A stretch of 64,000 bases of DNA from Gammaproteobacteria bacterium (lineage in GTDB: Bacteria > Pseudomonadota > Gammaproteobacteria > GCA-001735895): NCBI GenBank assembly GCA_030066085.1, contig JASJCI010000040.1, positions 1 through 64,000 on the forward strand. The letters are read 5' to 3'. A program made the position numbers and the translations under genes. The notes under the pieces are model-generated. The model did no database searches. It had not been told where the DNA came from and saw only the letters and a list, made by a program, of their open reading frames with translations. This document shows, one piece after another, positions 63,564 through 64,000 of this stretch (position 1 is its first letter; each line of letters begins with the position of its first letter).

Positions 63564-64000
63564 ATGAAACGTCCCGCAACTGCCCTGCTGATCCTGCTCG
63601 GGCTAACTCTCGCCGCCTGCCAGACGCCGACCCGGCAAGCTGGCGTCGATCCGGCCGATTCCGGCTCGATATCGCCGCCCGCAACGGAAGACGGCGTGCT
63701 GACCGAACTCGAGGAAGACCTGATTCGCGCCTTCGACTACGAGGTCGAGGAAAAGTGGCTCGAGGCGGCGGTGGTTTACGAACAGCTCGCGCAGCAAAGC
63801 ACCCAGCCGGATCGCTCGGCTTACCTGGTCAAGGTAGCGCTGATGTACTACCGCGGCGAGTTCTACGACGAGATCGACCCCTATTTCGAGGCACTCGGCG
63901 AACAGGACATCCTGCAACAGGATCACCCCAACCGCGAGGTCGTTCGCGCCGGCGGCTACCTGGGTAACGGCAAAATTTACCAGGCCCTGCTGGCGTTACC
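63564..64000 (+). CDS. lpoA: Outer-membrane lipoprotein, probable LpoA (PBP1A activator), cut by window end
   Basis: 145 codons are visible without a stop. Lipoprotein signal MKRPATALLILLGLTLAAC with lipobox LAAC, a Pro/Ser-rich linker, then TPR-like helices (LEEDLIRAFDYEVEEKWLEA, YLVKVALMYYRGEFYDEID). The position, divergent from rsmI, is that of lpoA/yraM, whose N-terminal domain is also TPR-like and which activates PBP1A. The diagnostic C-terminal domain lies outside the window, so the name rests mainly on position. Confidence 0.6.
   Translation, partial: MKRPATALLILLGLTLAACQTPTRQAGVDPADSGSISPPATEDGVLTELEEDLIRAFDYEVEEKWLEAAVVYEQLAQQSTQPDRSAYLVKVALMYYRGEFYDEIDPYFEALGEQDILQQDHPNREVVRAGGYLGNGKIYQALLAL

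Noticed and set aside
1-64000. CRISPR arrays, tRNA/rRNA genes, prophage, integrons, IS elements
   Set aside because: No regular repeat-spacer array, no tRNA-like cloverleaf, no transposase or phage structural gene was recognised. The only tyrosine recombinase is housekeeping XerD.

Overview
The window is about 62-65% GC by eye, gene-dense and bacterial. It looks like one continuous chromosomal segment of a Gram-negative gammaproteobacterium, probably a free-living and so far uncultured-type lineage. Supporting signs are LptF/LptG, a DAP-type MurE, XerD, an OxyR/Dps pair, EF-P with its EpmA ligase, the YeaG/YeaH/YcgB stress operon, ParC/ParE, the order rnpB-mraZ-...-ftsZ, and a short-type MurB placed between murC and ddl as in Legionella/Coxiella-like clusters. 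I cannot name the genus. I saw no tRNA, rRNA, IS element, prophage or CRISPR array. Both edges cut genes (epmA at the left, a lipoprotein gene at the right).

Layout. 1-6.0 kb: epmA-efp, a divergent FimX-like REC-PAS-GGDEF-EAL protein with degenerate active sites, a secreted alpha/beta hydrolase, and htpX. 6.2-10.4 kb: parE-parC (topoisomerase IV). 10.5-15.7 kb: cnoX-like co-chaperedoxin, xerD, a histone H1-like Lys/Ala-rich protein, an RDD membrane protein, and lptF-lptG. 15.9-21.2 kb: pepA-holC-(small acidic protein)-valS. 21.3-36.3 kb is the accessory-like part: an enolase-superfamily enzyme, a BamA/TamA-like outer-membrane protein, an orphan PhnD-type binding protein, dps/oxyR, small conserved proteins, a methyltransferase, an SbtA bicarbonate transporter with its SbtB PII-like partner, a FecR-domain protein with a duplicated C-terminal module, YaiI, a voltage-gated K+ channel overlapping a Cys-rich exported protein, a Sel1-type protein and a YrbL-like kinase.

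36.4-53.8 kb is the complete division and cell-wall (dcw) cluster on the minus strand: mraZ-rsmH-ftsL-ftsI-murE-murF-mraY-murD-ftsW-murG-murC-murB-ddl-ftsQ-ftsA-ftsZ. Every junction from mraZ to ftsA overlaps by 1-11 bp; the only gap is the 26 bp before ftsZ. A promoter and five 10-bp-phased MraZ-type boxes precede mraZ. RNase P RNA (rnpB) lies just upstream on the same strand.

54.4-64 kb: an ABM-domain monooxygenase-like gene whose stop codon lies inside the rnpB -10 box. Divergent from it is a small tungsten/molybdenum aldehyde oxidoreductase cluster (AOR, MoaD-like protein, exported rhodanese). Then come the ycgB(SpoVR)-yeaH-prkA operon with a sigma-S-looking promoter, rsmI, and a divergent lipoprotein gene that sits where lpoA is usually found.

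Dispersed palindromic intergenic elements (GTCATCCCGCGG...-type ends) occur in three gene-free stretches. The most interesting leads are the AOR/MoaD/rhodanese unit, the SbtA/SbtB pair, the duplicated module of the FecR protein, and the regulatory layout around mraZ, rnpB and xerD.
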